NCBI RefSeq assembly: GCF_003171515.1
Contig: NC_089391.1
Coordinates: 2,976,001 to 3,040,000, forward strand
Direction: 5' to 3'
Source: Pyrenophora tritici-repentis
Taxonomy: Eukaryota > Ascomycota > Dothideomycetes > Pleosporales > Pleosporaceae
DNA length: 64,000 bases
Part shown: one piece after another, positions 31,664 to 42,293 of the stretch
How the letters are laid out: every line of letters starts with the position of its first letter
How positions within the stretch are numbered: position 1 is the stretch's first letter
The notes under the pieces: model-generated
Seen by the model: only the letters and a program-made list of their open reading frames with translations
Told to the model about the DNA's origin: nothing
Database searches by the model: none
Translations under genes and position numbers: made by a program

Positions 31664-34545
31664 CTAGATTTTAAGGCCGCGCGTAAGATCCTCTAGGCCC
31701 AAGCTGTTGTTTTCTTTGCCTTTTGCGTGCTTGTTCTTTCTTGCTGCCATCTTGCCCCAGTCTTCCTCCGCATCATCGTTTTCGTTGACCGTCATCTGCG
31801 GCCCTGGGCTGCCCTTTTTTAATATGCCTTTGATAGCACCTGTCCTGTTTTGGTTCGCGCCGCTCGAGGCTTGGAGCGTCATCGACGTTCCGTTGGACAT
31901 TGAATCGGATTGGTTGACGACGGGTCGGTACCTAGCGGACAAACCAATGTTAGAACGCTCCGAAGGTGCGATGGAGGGAGTGTACCCTGGATGAGGGCCC
32001 ATTAAGGACATTGAGCGCTGTTGATTTTGGTTGTTGCCTGACATGACGGACATGGGTCGATTGGCCCCGCCCGGGACGTTGAGGAAGCTGCCGCCTCCCA
32101 TGCTACTGGCTGCATAGCCATTGTTGGACATGGCCATTGATATGCGTCCATCTTGCTGCGGTTGCTGCATCATTTGAAGCTGCATTTGCTGCATAGCAAT
32201 CATTTGCTGCATTTGCTGGAATTGTTGCATGTAGTCGTTTCCTTGCTGCATGGGGTATGGCATTTGCCCCATACCCATGCCCATGCCCATACCCGGCATG
32301 CCCATGCCGCCCATGGGCATCTGGCCACCCATCATGTTCATCATGGGGTTCATACCGTTCATGCCGTTCATGGCGCCCATGCCGTTCATAGCCCCCATAC
32401 CGTTCATGGGCATGTGCGACATGCGCATGGGGTTTTGGGGCTGACCACTGGTGTTCATTTGTTGCCCGAGCATGCCAGTAAAGGGCCCACCTTGTGGCTT
32501 CTTCGCCGACGCACCTCCCATGTACTTTTGCTTTGTCATGTCTCGCATCTGAATTTGATCCACTAACGAGGGTTGAGACATGCCAGCGTCTTGGTACATC
32601 ATGGGAGGCGTTGCCATGCCACCGGCAACCGAATCGCCCGCAACAGAGCCAGGGCCACGTGCGAATCCATTGAACCCCATGGATTCGCGGTTCATCGGCC
32701 GGACTAAGCCACCTCCAATGTAGGGCGCGCTGTAAGGGTCTTGAGGGAGATGTCTCGCAAAGGCCGGTAGGTTTGCCTGTGGTCCCCTCTGACCCAGAGC
32801 ACCAGCAGACGCCGGGCGATCTGGAATGTACGAGGGCATTGCATTTGTTGGCTGGCTGGGGAATCTGTTTCGTGCTTGGCTAGGGAAGCCGTGCTGTGCT
32901 AGGATGCCCAACGGTACATCCTCATCCTCCCACTCCTCTGCTTTCATGGATGTTTCTGATGGGAAGCCCATGCCGTCTGCCACGCTTCCAGACTCTGTTG
33001 GGAGCGACGGTGCTGTAGTAGAGCGACGCATGGCCTCTCGTGCGAAATGCATCTGCTGGTTCTTGCGTCTCATCAACTCCTCCTCCTCTCGTCGCTTGAT
33101 AGCATCCTCCTCATCCTCGTAGTCCTCGTCATCAGAGCTGTCTTGTTGGGGTGGGTGGGTCATGGTCTTCTTCTGATACTCGCGAAACTCTGCCTGCGAC
33201 ATGACACGCCTACCATCTGCAGTGGCAGGCGCAACTGCACGACTGCCGTTGGGTGTGAGGCTTGTCATTTTCTTCGGTGGAGCAGCTTCGGGCTTGGGTG
33301 TGGGCTTGGATGTTGTGAAGAGGTCGTCTTCTTCGGTATCATGGTAGGGGGAGGCAGCGGGAGCGAGTGAGGCCTTTGGTGTGGTATTTGTGGTCGTGCT
33401 CGAAGCTGTGGCTGATCGTGACGAATAGGGGGTTTCGTATGAATTTGCCGACGAGGACGACATGGATTTGGGCTGTGTCTCAGGGGAGTTTTCACGGTGA
33501 GATTTTCGTTCCATAAAAGACTTGCGCACGAATTGGGCATCAGGGTCTTGGAAGGTAGACATGGATCCCAGGGTAGGGCTTTCTGAAGCAATAGGAGCGT
33601 ACGACGAGTACTTGTGGGCAGGAGGCGGAGGCGGAGGCGGTGAGTCGTCGTCCGAGTGTGTGGACGCCATGAGGTTATCTGTTGAGTTGCGGCTGTCCCA
33701 GCTCTTTAGCGGTGGCTCGACCTCGAGCTGGGAATCGATCTTGATGGGGTTTGCCTGGAATGTGCGCTTTTCCGAAAGGAGCGAACGACCGGCGATCTCT
33801 CGTGGTATTTCGGGCGTTTGCTTGTGGTCCAAGTGGCTGAACATGTCGTCCTCGAAGCCGCCAAAGTCCAGGTCCCCGTCTAGCTTGGGTGGGACGGCTG
33901 TGCTAGCGTAGCTCGACGTGGTCAAAGCACGGTTCCTGCTGCTCCACCCAGATGCTGACATGTCCTTTGGAGAGGCTGCGGTCTGATTCGACTTGGGCAG
34001 CGAGGGGAGTTGTTTTCGGAAGCCCCCTGATGAGTTGGTGGCAGGTGAGCTGTTGTGATGGGAGACGGATGGGCGAGGAACGTTGGCAAAGAGGTTATCG
34101 TCTGAGCTCGTGTCGGTGGAAGAAGGGAGTGTCGAGGTGGAGCCATGCTGGCCATTTGCATAAGGCCTCGAATTAGAAAATTGCGTTCCACTACTGGACT
34201 TGCTGTCGCTAATTAAAGGGTTAGTGCGGCCGACGCTATGACTAGGGGGAGGGAGGCTTGCCGTTTCGATGATCCTGGGGACTCATCATCGACTGACTGA
34301 TTGCGGTTCTTACTGCTAGGATGGCCGAAACCGGTGAAGCGAGGGAACTTGGACGATGACTTTTCCTGCGTCTTGCGCTGTTCTTTTGCCTTTTCGACTT
34401 CGGTTCTACTGAGCAGCCGGAAACCGCCCGCGTCGGTGGGAGCGGTCGTGGTATCCGGGCTGGTGGAAACGTCAGGCACATCGTCCATGACGTTACCCTG
34501 CGACTTGCGGCGGCCCGTGAAGAGGCCTAGGCCGGGCTTGCCCAT
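31664..34545 (-). CDS. Met/Gln-rich low-complexity protein, function unknown
   Basis: Two exons sum to 2829 nt and 942 residues. The only in-phase splice solution I find is a GC-AG intron at 34209-34261 (donor GCAAGC, branch CTAAC). The start MGKPGLGLFTGRRKSQG is at 34545. Residues ~95-400 are Ser/Thr/Pro-rich with a seven-Pro run. An acidic/coiled segment follows (DSSDDEDYEDEEDAIKRREEEELMRR). A more conserved-looking block is DVPLGILAQHGFPSQ. Residues ~690-785 are a Met-Gly-Asn tract (MGMPGMGMGMGMGQ) grading into Gln-Met repeats. The C-terminus (AIKGILKKGSPGP ... LGLEDLTRGLKI) is orderly. No catalytic domain is visible. A scaffold or RNA-granule-type protein is possible, but this is a guess. 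Confidence 0.85.
32240..32420 (-). repeat. coding Met-Gly/Met-Asn hexamer repeats
   Basis: Imperfect repeats of ATGGGC/ATGAAC-type codons encode Met-Gly-Asn runs in the unknown protein. On the opposite strand they create a spurious His/Leu-rich frame at 32153-32566. Confidence 0.8.
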
Positions 34546-35960
34546 TGTGCTTCTTTGGACTGTATGCGGGCGTGTGGAAGGAGCGCCCAATGCCTACGGC
34601 GGCCGTTCGCGATGTATGAGAGCGAGTTCATGCACAAGGAAGGCGCGCAATGCGTGGCGGAGTGGTGCAAGGTAGGCGCGGAGCAGAGCGAGCGAAAGAG
34701 CGAGCGAGCGGGTGGGCAGACGGGCAGGCGAGCGAGTGAATGGGGTCAATCTACAGAAAAAGAGATACAATTAGCACTTGCTGCGCAGACTAGGCCATGC
34801 GGCAAAGCGACTGCAGGCAATGGCGGAGGTGCGGTGAGTATGCGGGAAGTGGCGACGCAGGTGAGGGTAAGGACGATGGTCCAGCTGCGGTTGCTGTTGC
34901 TGTTGTGGAGAACAGCTGAGGCGGAAGCGTCGTCTTGCAACTTTGGTATTACGGCGTTTCAACCCGATGGACACGGTCCTCGGGCAGTTGACAAGGCAGG
35001 CGCGGCCTTGGTCGTCTTCGCCAGGTACGGAAGCGAAACGGCAACACGTCCTGACCGCTATCTGCACAGTACGGGCGCATCTCCCCAGGCCCAGCCGAGT
35101 CGAGTTGCGACGTCGTCGTAGTGAATGAAGACGAATTGCGGATTGCGCGCCCGAGGTCCAAAGTGGTGCTAGTGGGTATTGGGAATTGGGAATTGGGGGT
35201 GCGACTTACCAGACACGCGGCTGGTGGCAGGAGCAGTGGGAGCACTTGTTCAACGAGCGGGCAGCCGACAATGAGGCGAGACCAAGGGATGCAAGTGCAA
35301 GTGCAAGCTGCAAGAGGGGGATCTTCTCGCTCGCGAACAAAACGGCTGGATACTGGAGTGAGTATAAGGGCGTGCACGGATGGCACAAGGCAAGGCCATA
35401 CTGGCAGTAGGGAGTGCGCCGCCCCAGCATCCTCAGGCTGTCGGCTGTCCGCTGTCGAGTGCTGCTCCAGGCCAGGGGGCCCGCAGTCGGTATAGCGTCA
35501 CGCCAAAATCCGTCAGGAACTGCTCGCGGAGCAAAACTGTCTTTATTACTGCCACTACACTTGCAGCCTACTGCACGCCGCTGCTATGGTGCTGCCCATA
35601 GCTCTGCATCAGCTTCTGCACCAGCCTCTTGCACGTTGCTCCCTCGCATTGCGCGCCTGTAGTGGTAGTGCTGTGGTGCTGGTGAGGCGACGACTGGAGC
35701 TTGGTACGGTTGAATGAAATGGTTAGCTGGAGCTGCATCCATGTCCATGAATGTCCATCCATGTCCGCGACCCTCATGCCAAAATTAGACGCCACCACTA
35801 AGAGGAAACTAGGAAACTAGGACGCGAAGAGGCCATGGTCGCATCGCAGCCATCCAAGCACGCACGCGAAAAATCGCTACCGCTACCTGACTGTGTCTGA
35901 TAACAACGACTGATCGACAACGCGGCTGACGATCAGCATGACGTCCCCAGCCTCCTCAAT

Positions 35961-35983
35961 CTCTCTCTCTCTCTCTCTCTCTC
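35961..35983. repeat. (CT)n dinucleotide repeat
   Basis: Eleven and a half uninterrupted CT units within a pyrimidine-rich stretch of the 4 kb gene-free region. Confidence 0.95.
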
Positions 35984-36202
35984 ACTCCTTCATCGCCTCC
36001 TCCCTCGCTGTCAGCCCGATGCGTTTCTGACTCGCGCACAAGACAGACCCTTTGTATTACACTGCTCCACAACAGACGGACCCCTTCGGACCATGCAAGC
36101 CCTCGGCGACATGGTCTCGGTCGAACCACGACCCGCATCTGCCCTAGCGTCTATAGCTGCTTTGTTCGGCTGTACGTACCTATGCTGTATACGTACTAAT
36201 CT

Positions 36203-36226
36203 ACTGAACTGAACTGAACTGAACTG
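36203..36226. repeat. (ACTGA)n pentanucleotide repeat
   Basis: Nearly five perfect tandem copies of ACTGA in non-coding DNA. Confidence 0.95.
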
Positions 36227-38630
36227 TGATTGTGACTTTACCTACTAGATATATGTACACATATACATCCTTCACAAAGCTCGCCCGTAGATGCTTCCTC
36301 GTGCTTCGTGCCCATCCTGCAGACGCCGGCGTCCACTCGCTACCCAGTGTGACGACGACAAGTTTGGTGCGCTTGTCGGAACCCCTGCTTGATGCCTGTC
36401 TCAGCTGGTCTGACTACCGGTACAGTACTTGACTGATTCTCGACGACAACGAAACAAACGTCTCTTCAGACGTCGTCGCTGCTGCTGCCAACGTGTTTGC
36501 GTGCAATGCATACTCACCACCTCAGTCGACCATTCGTCCCTTCCCAATCCGGATCAGGGGTCGTTTGTGGCGTGCCAATGTCGCCATCATGACAAGCACA
36601 GGCACTGCATCCGGCCTGCCCGCTACCGCCTCTCTTCTCCTCGAGCCTGCACCGCTGCAGCATGCACGCCAGAGCACATGTCGTCCGTCTCAGCGCAATC
36701 CTGGAGTCTGTGCAAGACCCGTCGTGTCGTCATGCTTATTACCACCCGACCTGCTTCCGCCTCCGTTACACACGTTTGTCAAAATTTCTTTTAATTCCAC
36801 ATGTCCTGTGCTGCGCCTGCTCTGGGACTGCACGTTAGCGCCCAAGCTCCACCAGCCTCCCGGCTGCTCGTTGTTGGCTGCGCCCAAGCCCGCGCCCGTG
36901 TTCGACCTTTTCTGCACGATATGACGCCGTCTCCGTTAGCTCTCCCGCCCCTCATGCCCTCCAACCTCTCGTCTGCGCTGCTCCCCTCGTTACTTGTCAC
37001 CACCTGCCCTCCCGGCATTCGAACGCGTAATCAGAGTCTTGCTTCTAGGGTGAGCTGTCAACTAGCTGTCATCCACCTGCATCGCAACATATTGTCTCGT
37101 CCCTTTTATTTACATTCAACTCCAATCACCAGCCTTAATCACTCTTTCACGTTTTTGTCCGGCAGCCGAACCGAATTTATTAATTTTCGCACATCTCACC
37201 ACGGGATTTACCAGCTAAACAAATGCTTTTTCTCCATAGCACCAGTACCCGCGATTCGGTCCTTTGTGCCTAGGTTACGCGTTTCGCTTGCGTTCAGGGA
37301 TCTTTCCCAACGGTTTGAGCCCACCGGCTTTCCAATATCGCTTCTTCGGCATTGCTATCACGCCTCCATGTCTTAACAACCTCATGGAGAGAAACATGCG
37401 GAATACGCTGAACAAGTCTCGGTGATATCCTTGCAGAATCTGTATTCTCCATAATCCTGGTTTTATATCATCACGTCATGCTAGTATTAACAACCGGCTG
37501 TTTTGCTTCTTTATTGTCCTGGTCCCGCGTCGTCTGCCTTGTTTTCTGTCCCAGACTTGTTGCCCTCCGCTTGGAAGATTTTACAAAGTATGGTCCAGCC
37601 ATCGAGCCTCAATCTGAACCGGTCGAGGTGCATACGAAATCGACACTTCCAACGCAGGGTCACTGCCGTATTGACAGCACCAGTAGATCATTCGTGCGGA
37701 TCGAGGATTTGGTAGAGCATATGTCATTCCGCAATTTTACTAGTCGGCTCATGTACCCCGATCCACTTGATACTGCATCGCTTGCAACGTGCGGTACCAT
37801 TCGCTTGCGCAAAGCACTGTCAGAGCTGGATACTAGCCCAAGTGTGGTGCTGGTGCTGTCCAAAACTAATGACGGTATATCATGTCAAGTATTTCTCACT
37901 AGCGAAGCGCAATGCTCAATGCAGGACGGCTATTAGGTATATATCGATGTTTCGTTCATTATTACTAGTCTAAGGGGTGTTCGTCACGATCTACATCGCG
38001 GCCCCTCCCCATTTCTCTCTTTCTCTTTCTCTTCACATATCTAACCCGGGCCTGTTCGAAGGAGGTCGAATTCTTCGCAAGTCAGACACCGCTTCTCCAT
38101 CGGCTGTTGTCATTTCTACAAATTGGCGCTATGTAAAGGAAGTGGGCATGAGAGTATGTACAGTAGACACTGAATGTTGAAGACTTACTGCGGGTAAAGA
38201 CCAGGTTTAGTATTGAGTATCGAATTTCAAGTCCCGTGAAAATGGGGGATATCTGAGCCTATATCTGAGCCATTTGGCTGGAGGCTTTGTATCTGCCGGA
38301 CGACTTCGATATCTATCAAGATCAGGTACAGATGTGAACTACCGCTGATGCACTTTTGGGTTCCCCACCTCATAACAATCTGATAGCGAGACAGGCATTG
38401 CACCCCTCTGTACAATGTGGCAAATTGTGTATATTGCGTACTTGCTTCACACACCAAGTGCCGAGCACCGGGTTTCTAATATAGATGATCGGGTTTGATT
38501 GGTCTTAGAAGGGCCCCATCTACACTGGCACGGCAATGGGTTGGGCATACTGAACTGATAAGTTCCGTAGCAGCTGTAGTCTGGTGCTTGTTCAGTCTGG
38601 ATCAAACACCTGCAGCTACTCCACGAAACA

Positions 38631-39437
38631 ATGCGCAACCTCATCACCATCCTGACCAGCGTGCTCGCAGCACAAGCTTCTGCAGCATGCACCCGGGAGA
38701 CACTCCAAGCCGTTACTGAACAGCTTCTCGCTGCACAAACCGCTGGCCAAGCAAGCTTCAGTTCCCTCTCGAACAAGGTGGCATATACGGAAAATCGTAA
38801 AAACGTCAACATCAAATCGGGAATCCTGACCAAACCGATGAAGATCGACCACGCTCGATCCCAGCACGACACGACGCAATGCGCCGCCTTTAGCGAATTC
38901 ATCATCGCCAACTCTGCTGCGCCCTATGTGATAACCACGCAACTGCGGCTAGACAACACGAGCAAGGTGTCACAAATAGACACAATCTGGACCAGCAAAG
39001 GCGACTGGCTCTTCAACGCTACTGGGACCCTCTACTGGGCTTCGCGCGAGAAATGGGACAGTATTCCTGTGGGGAAGCGGGACTCGCGCGCCGTGATCAA
39101 AGCTGCGGGTGACGCTTACTGCGATTTATTTAACAACAAGATGGTTCAAGTTCCATGGGGCTCGCCGTGTGCTCGTCTTGAGGGTGGCATGTACACAGGA
39201 AAGGGCGAGGCGACGGACAGTTGTAACGTTGGTGTGCCGAGCGGAGTACCGTTGGTTAACAGACGATATGTCATTGATGAAGAGTATGGGACCGTGGACA
39301 CCATGATGGACTTTGGGGGTAAGGCGGGTCAAGTGGGCGCCGCTGGGTTGCCGGATAGCCATGAGTTCAGAGTCGAGGGCGGAAAGCTGAGATATGTGCA
39401 TACTCTCTCGAGTTGCGGTGGGAAAGCCTGTATGTAG
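38631..39437 (+). CDS. secreted protein, DUF8021-like
   Basis: Intronless, 268 residues. The N-terminus MRNLITILTSVLAAQASA is a typical signal peptide with a cleavage site after ASA or AAC. The mature part has seven Cys, two possible N-glycosylation sites (NTS and NAT) and conserved-looking blocks: IDTIWTSKGDWLFNATGTLYW, PWGSPCARLEGGMYTGKG, RRYVIDEEYGTVDTMMDFG and LPDSHEFRVEGGKLRYVHT. These match my recollection of the fungal secreted DUF8021 family, whose role is not established. Extracellular location is well supported; enzymatic or effector function is not. It stands alone, next to a long gene-free region. Confidence 0.88.
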   Translation: MRNLITILTSVLAAQASAACTRETLQAVTEQLLAAQTAGQASFSSLSNKVAYTENRKNVNIKSGILTKPMKIDHARSQHDTTQCAAFSEFIIANSAAPYVITTQLRLDNTSKVSQIDTIWTSKGDWLFNATGTLYWASREKWDSIPVGKRDSRAVIKAAGDAYCDLFNNKMVQVPWGSPCARLEGGMYTGKGEATDSCNVGVPSGVPLVNRRYVIDEEYGTVDTMMDFGGKAGQVGAAGLPDSHEFRVEGGKLRYVHTLSSCGGKACM

Positions 39438-39711
39438 CTGATGAGAGTAAGCAAGCTGGCGCGTTGGTGATAGGAGTTTGTCAATCAGCTACTACCAGTT
39501 GAACAGATAAAAGTTTAGATGCGGATGAAGAAGAAAATGTAAAATGTAAAAGTTGACTCTGGACCCGAAAAAGAAAATTGGGTAATGACTTCCCCCCGAA
39601 CGCCATGCTTACTACTACCTAGGTATACAAAAAGAAATCACCTTGGCCCTCAAATTTGATCACAAAGCCGGGAGAAGTGGAAAAGAAATCTGCATCTGAA
39701 CACTGAGACTG

Positions 39712-41191
39712 TCAATTGAAGAGTACGTCGAGTGTGTCCTTATCCTCCAGCTCACAGTCGGCGACTGTATCTATTGGCACCAACCTTTCGCCATCGAACA
39801 TGAGTGTGACGGGCTGATCGTTGGGTATCTTCAGCTTCGTCTTGTAAGCACTCGCAATGTGGGCGAATGTGGTGTCCTGAGGCTACTTGTCAGAAGGATA
39901 TCGAATTGGGCATACTGCCACTGGCCTTTCGGGGTGAGGTAATATACATACCGGCTTTACTGACAGCTTGAAGTCTTCCCTGCCCTTGGCTCTTAATGTC
40001 AGACGGATCTTGGTCACGGCGGGAGCAGGTTCTGGAGTCGGAAACCTGTCTTCAATGACGACTGGGGCCTCGGCTGCTGCCTTCTTGGCTGCCTTAGCTT
40101 CGGCATCCTGCTTCTTGCGCTCCCTAAACAGCTCTTCGGTCCAAGCTTGTACATGGATCTTGGGGAGATTGACGTCGTCATATATGTTGGAATCCCCTTC
40201 AACCGTCACATTGCCTTTATCATCCACTTGAATACCTAGTCTTTTAATGGTTGTGCTATCGTACAGGCGCGTTCCGTTCCAAGTAAAGAAGACGCTGTCG
40301 GTCATTTGAGGGGTGAAGTTTTGTATTTTACACCATGCCGTGCGTGGCTTGCTTATGGGATTGTCTATCCTGACTTTGACCATCAGTGGTCTCGCGTTGT
40401 CCATTTCAGGCTCAATGAATAGGTGCGCAATGGGGGCTGGTGTTGAATCGACTGCCTCGGTATTGGCCGCTAATTGAGCTCGCGCTTGGGCTTTGGCCTC
40501 GAGTGCAGCAATGATGGGATCTTGGATTTCCTCGAGCTCGTCATCCTGGTCATCGTTCTTGCCTAGAGCGTGGTGTACAGACGGTCGAACAGCCAGTTCT
40601 TGCGCCTGACTCATTTGTTGTGGCTTGTGTCCCACGATAGAGGAGCCATAGTCGCCGTCGTCTGAATCGTCTAGCTGGATGACATGAGAGTCTTTCCCCG
40701 CCAACGAATGGCTCGAAGACATCGACCTGGTCAGTGACTTGCTTGAACATGTCGGCTTGGTCAGCGAATCGTACCGGGCTGAGAGCGAGTCAGGTGGGGA
40801 ATGCGCGGGTCGTGGGGAGATGGGGGTGATGCTACGTCTGGGAGCTGGTTAGTGTATGAATGCCAGGTCATGAAGAGCGGAGAGGCCATACGCACTCTTT
40901 GCTACTGTCAATACGGGCAGCCCTCTCGGGCGCGGCCGGCCGTATTGCGTCGTCGTCTTTGTTGTTGTTCTCATCGTCGTTGTTGGATATGCGGCGCCGC
41001 TTTCGGTCGCGCTTCTTCTCCTTGCGCTCCTCCTCTTTGCGCCTGGCCTGCTCGGCTACCAGGTCGGTGAATTCATTGGCATGGCGAAAGATGTCGGCAT
41101 CCTCGTTCTGCGGCTTGTTCTGCCATGCTGGCCGTTTAAATAGGGCACGCCTCTTTGGCGCCGTCACGCTCGCAGCGGGCGGTTCCGTCAT
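39712..41191 (-). CDS. SUMO-like-domain protein, Rad60/Esc2/NIP45 type
   Basis: Probable nuclear genome-stability factor. The N-terminus (KRRALFKRPAW; later RRKEEERKEKKRDRKRRRIS) is strongly basic, as in a nuclear localisation signal. An acidic motif (HVIQLDDSDDGDYGSS) resembling a SUMO-interacting site follows. The C-terminus is a ubiquitin/SUMO-like fold (DFKLSVKP ... TTFAHIASAYKTKLKIP, VTLMFDGERLVPIDTVADCE, DTLDVLF), ending without a processing Gly-Gly. Intron 39877-39951 is clear. The first intron (about 40845-40905) is certain to exist because the frames differ, but its donor (GTAGCA) is weak and could be elsewhere. With it the protein is 447 residues. It is divergent from LSM6, 242 bp apart. 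Confidence 0.82.
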
Positions 41192-41433
41192 GACAATGGC
41201 CGTATCGCGACTGGAGGTTGGCTTGCGCGTTGTGTGGCTTTGGGGGGGAACGGACGCCGCGGGCAGGTGGGGCTGCTGTTACGCCTAGTCACGTTTCTTC
41301 CGATTGCTCGCTCTCGTGCTTGCCGTCTTTGGACCGGCCGAGTGTGTGGGCCCGTGCACTCTGCCTCATTGTCCAACATAGCCGTCTTCTGGTCACCACA
41401 CATGTAAGCGCCTCATATCTCACCGCCCTCATC

Positions 41434-41817
41434 ATGTCCACAAACGGCGAAAGTCCAGCACCAGAAGCTGCTGCTGATTCCAGAGATCCCAGTGGCTTCC
41501 TCAGCGAGATCATCGGAGCTCCCGTGACTGTCAAGCTGAACTCTGGTATCATCTACAAAGGTGCTCCCCTCTACACGTGCCTATTGTCTAAACATCCCCC
41601 CACTAATCTGATACAGGCGACCTCCAATCTGTCGATGGCTACATGAATATCGCCCTGGAGCGATGCAAAGAAGTTGCTGATGGTCGTGTGACGCGGAACT
41701 GGGGAGATGCCTTCGTTCGTGGAAACAATGGTATATACCCCGGCCCTAGGCTCTTAACCTTCCATTCATATATTGACTTCATCCGCAGTCACATACATCT
41801 GCGCAGACAACGCATGA
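41434..41817 (+). CDS. LSM6: U6 snRNA-associated Sm-like protein LSm6
   Basis: Subunit of the LSm1-7 (mRNA decay) and LSm2-8 (U6 snRNP) rings. Three exons with introns at 41561-41616 and 41731-41788 give 270 nt and 89 residues, the family size. The Sm1 motif is FLSEIIGAPVTVKLNSGIIYKG and LQSVDGYMNIALE. The Sm2 motif is GDAFVRGNNVTYI, matching the LSm6 signature GDAFIRGNNVLYI. The N-terminal ~18 residues are an Ala/Pro/Glu extension. The splice junctions fall at phase 1 in both cases. It shares a short divergent promoter with the SUMO-like-domain gene. Confidence 0.95.
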
Positions 41818-42293
41818 AGGAGCATGTAGCGTGGAAACTGGATTGCGCTACAGGTGACTATCATCGTGCGCACACACGCCACACAAAAGCTGCCCTGAAG
41901 TTAAGCTTGTTTACATGACGAACATGGGGAATCACTTATATCCCCGAGGGCCTCCAAAGTCACAAATGAGCACCCAGTTTCAATATTTCCTCACTCACTT
42001 ACAACTGACTTCACCGTGTCGTCACAATGCCTTGGTATTACAATGCTCGACCTTGGGCTTCTTCACTTGCAAACAATGTTTGGCTTGCACTCTGCTGTTA
42101 GAATTTCAAGATTTCTGAGCCCATTAAAATAAGACCTTTCTTCTAGCACGCACCTCCACAATTCGCACTAACCATTGGACCCCTACTCGCTCACCTACCG
42201 TCTCAGAGCACCCTTCTATAACAATACCGCTCCCTTCACTCTCCCCACACACTCTTATCCTGTCACGCTCATCTTCCAGTATTGTCTTGTACC
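41818..42293. other. intergenic LSM6 to orphan gene
   Basis: A 476 bp stretch with no gene seen. It presumably holds the LSM6 3' untranslated region and the promoter of the next gene. Confidence 0.5.

Larger units (their letters stand above)
34546..38630. other. 4 kb gene-free region with simple repeats
   Basis: No frame here carries a recognisable domain or a consistent exon structure. The plus-strand frame at 36801-37376 and the one at 37478-37936 look random. The stretch is pyrimidine-rich on the plus strand over ~35940-37350, and holds (CT)n, an ACTGA pentamer run and a CTTT/CT tract near 38011-38036. It may be a long promoter/5' leader for one of the flanking genes, or a non-coding transcript. 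Confidence 0.6.

Noticed and set aside
32153..32566. His/Leu-rich 137-codon plus-strand frame
   Set aside because: It is the antisense shadow of the Met/Gln codon repeats in the minus-strand gene.
36801..37376. 191-codon frame in the 4 kb gap
   Set aside because: Random-looking composition, no domain, no matching splice continuation.
37478..37936. 152-codon frame in the 4 kb gap
   Set aside because: Hydrophobic start could pass for a signal peptide, but the rest shows no family pattern or exon continuation.
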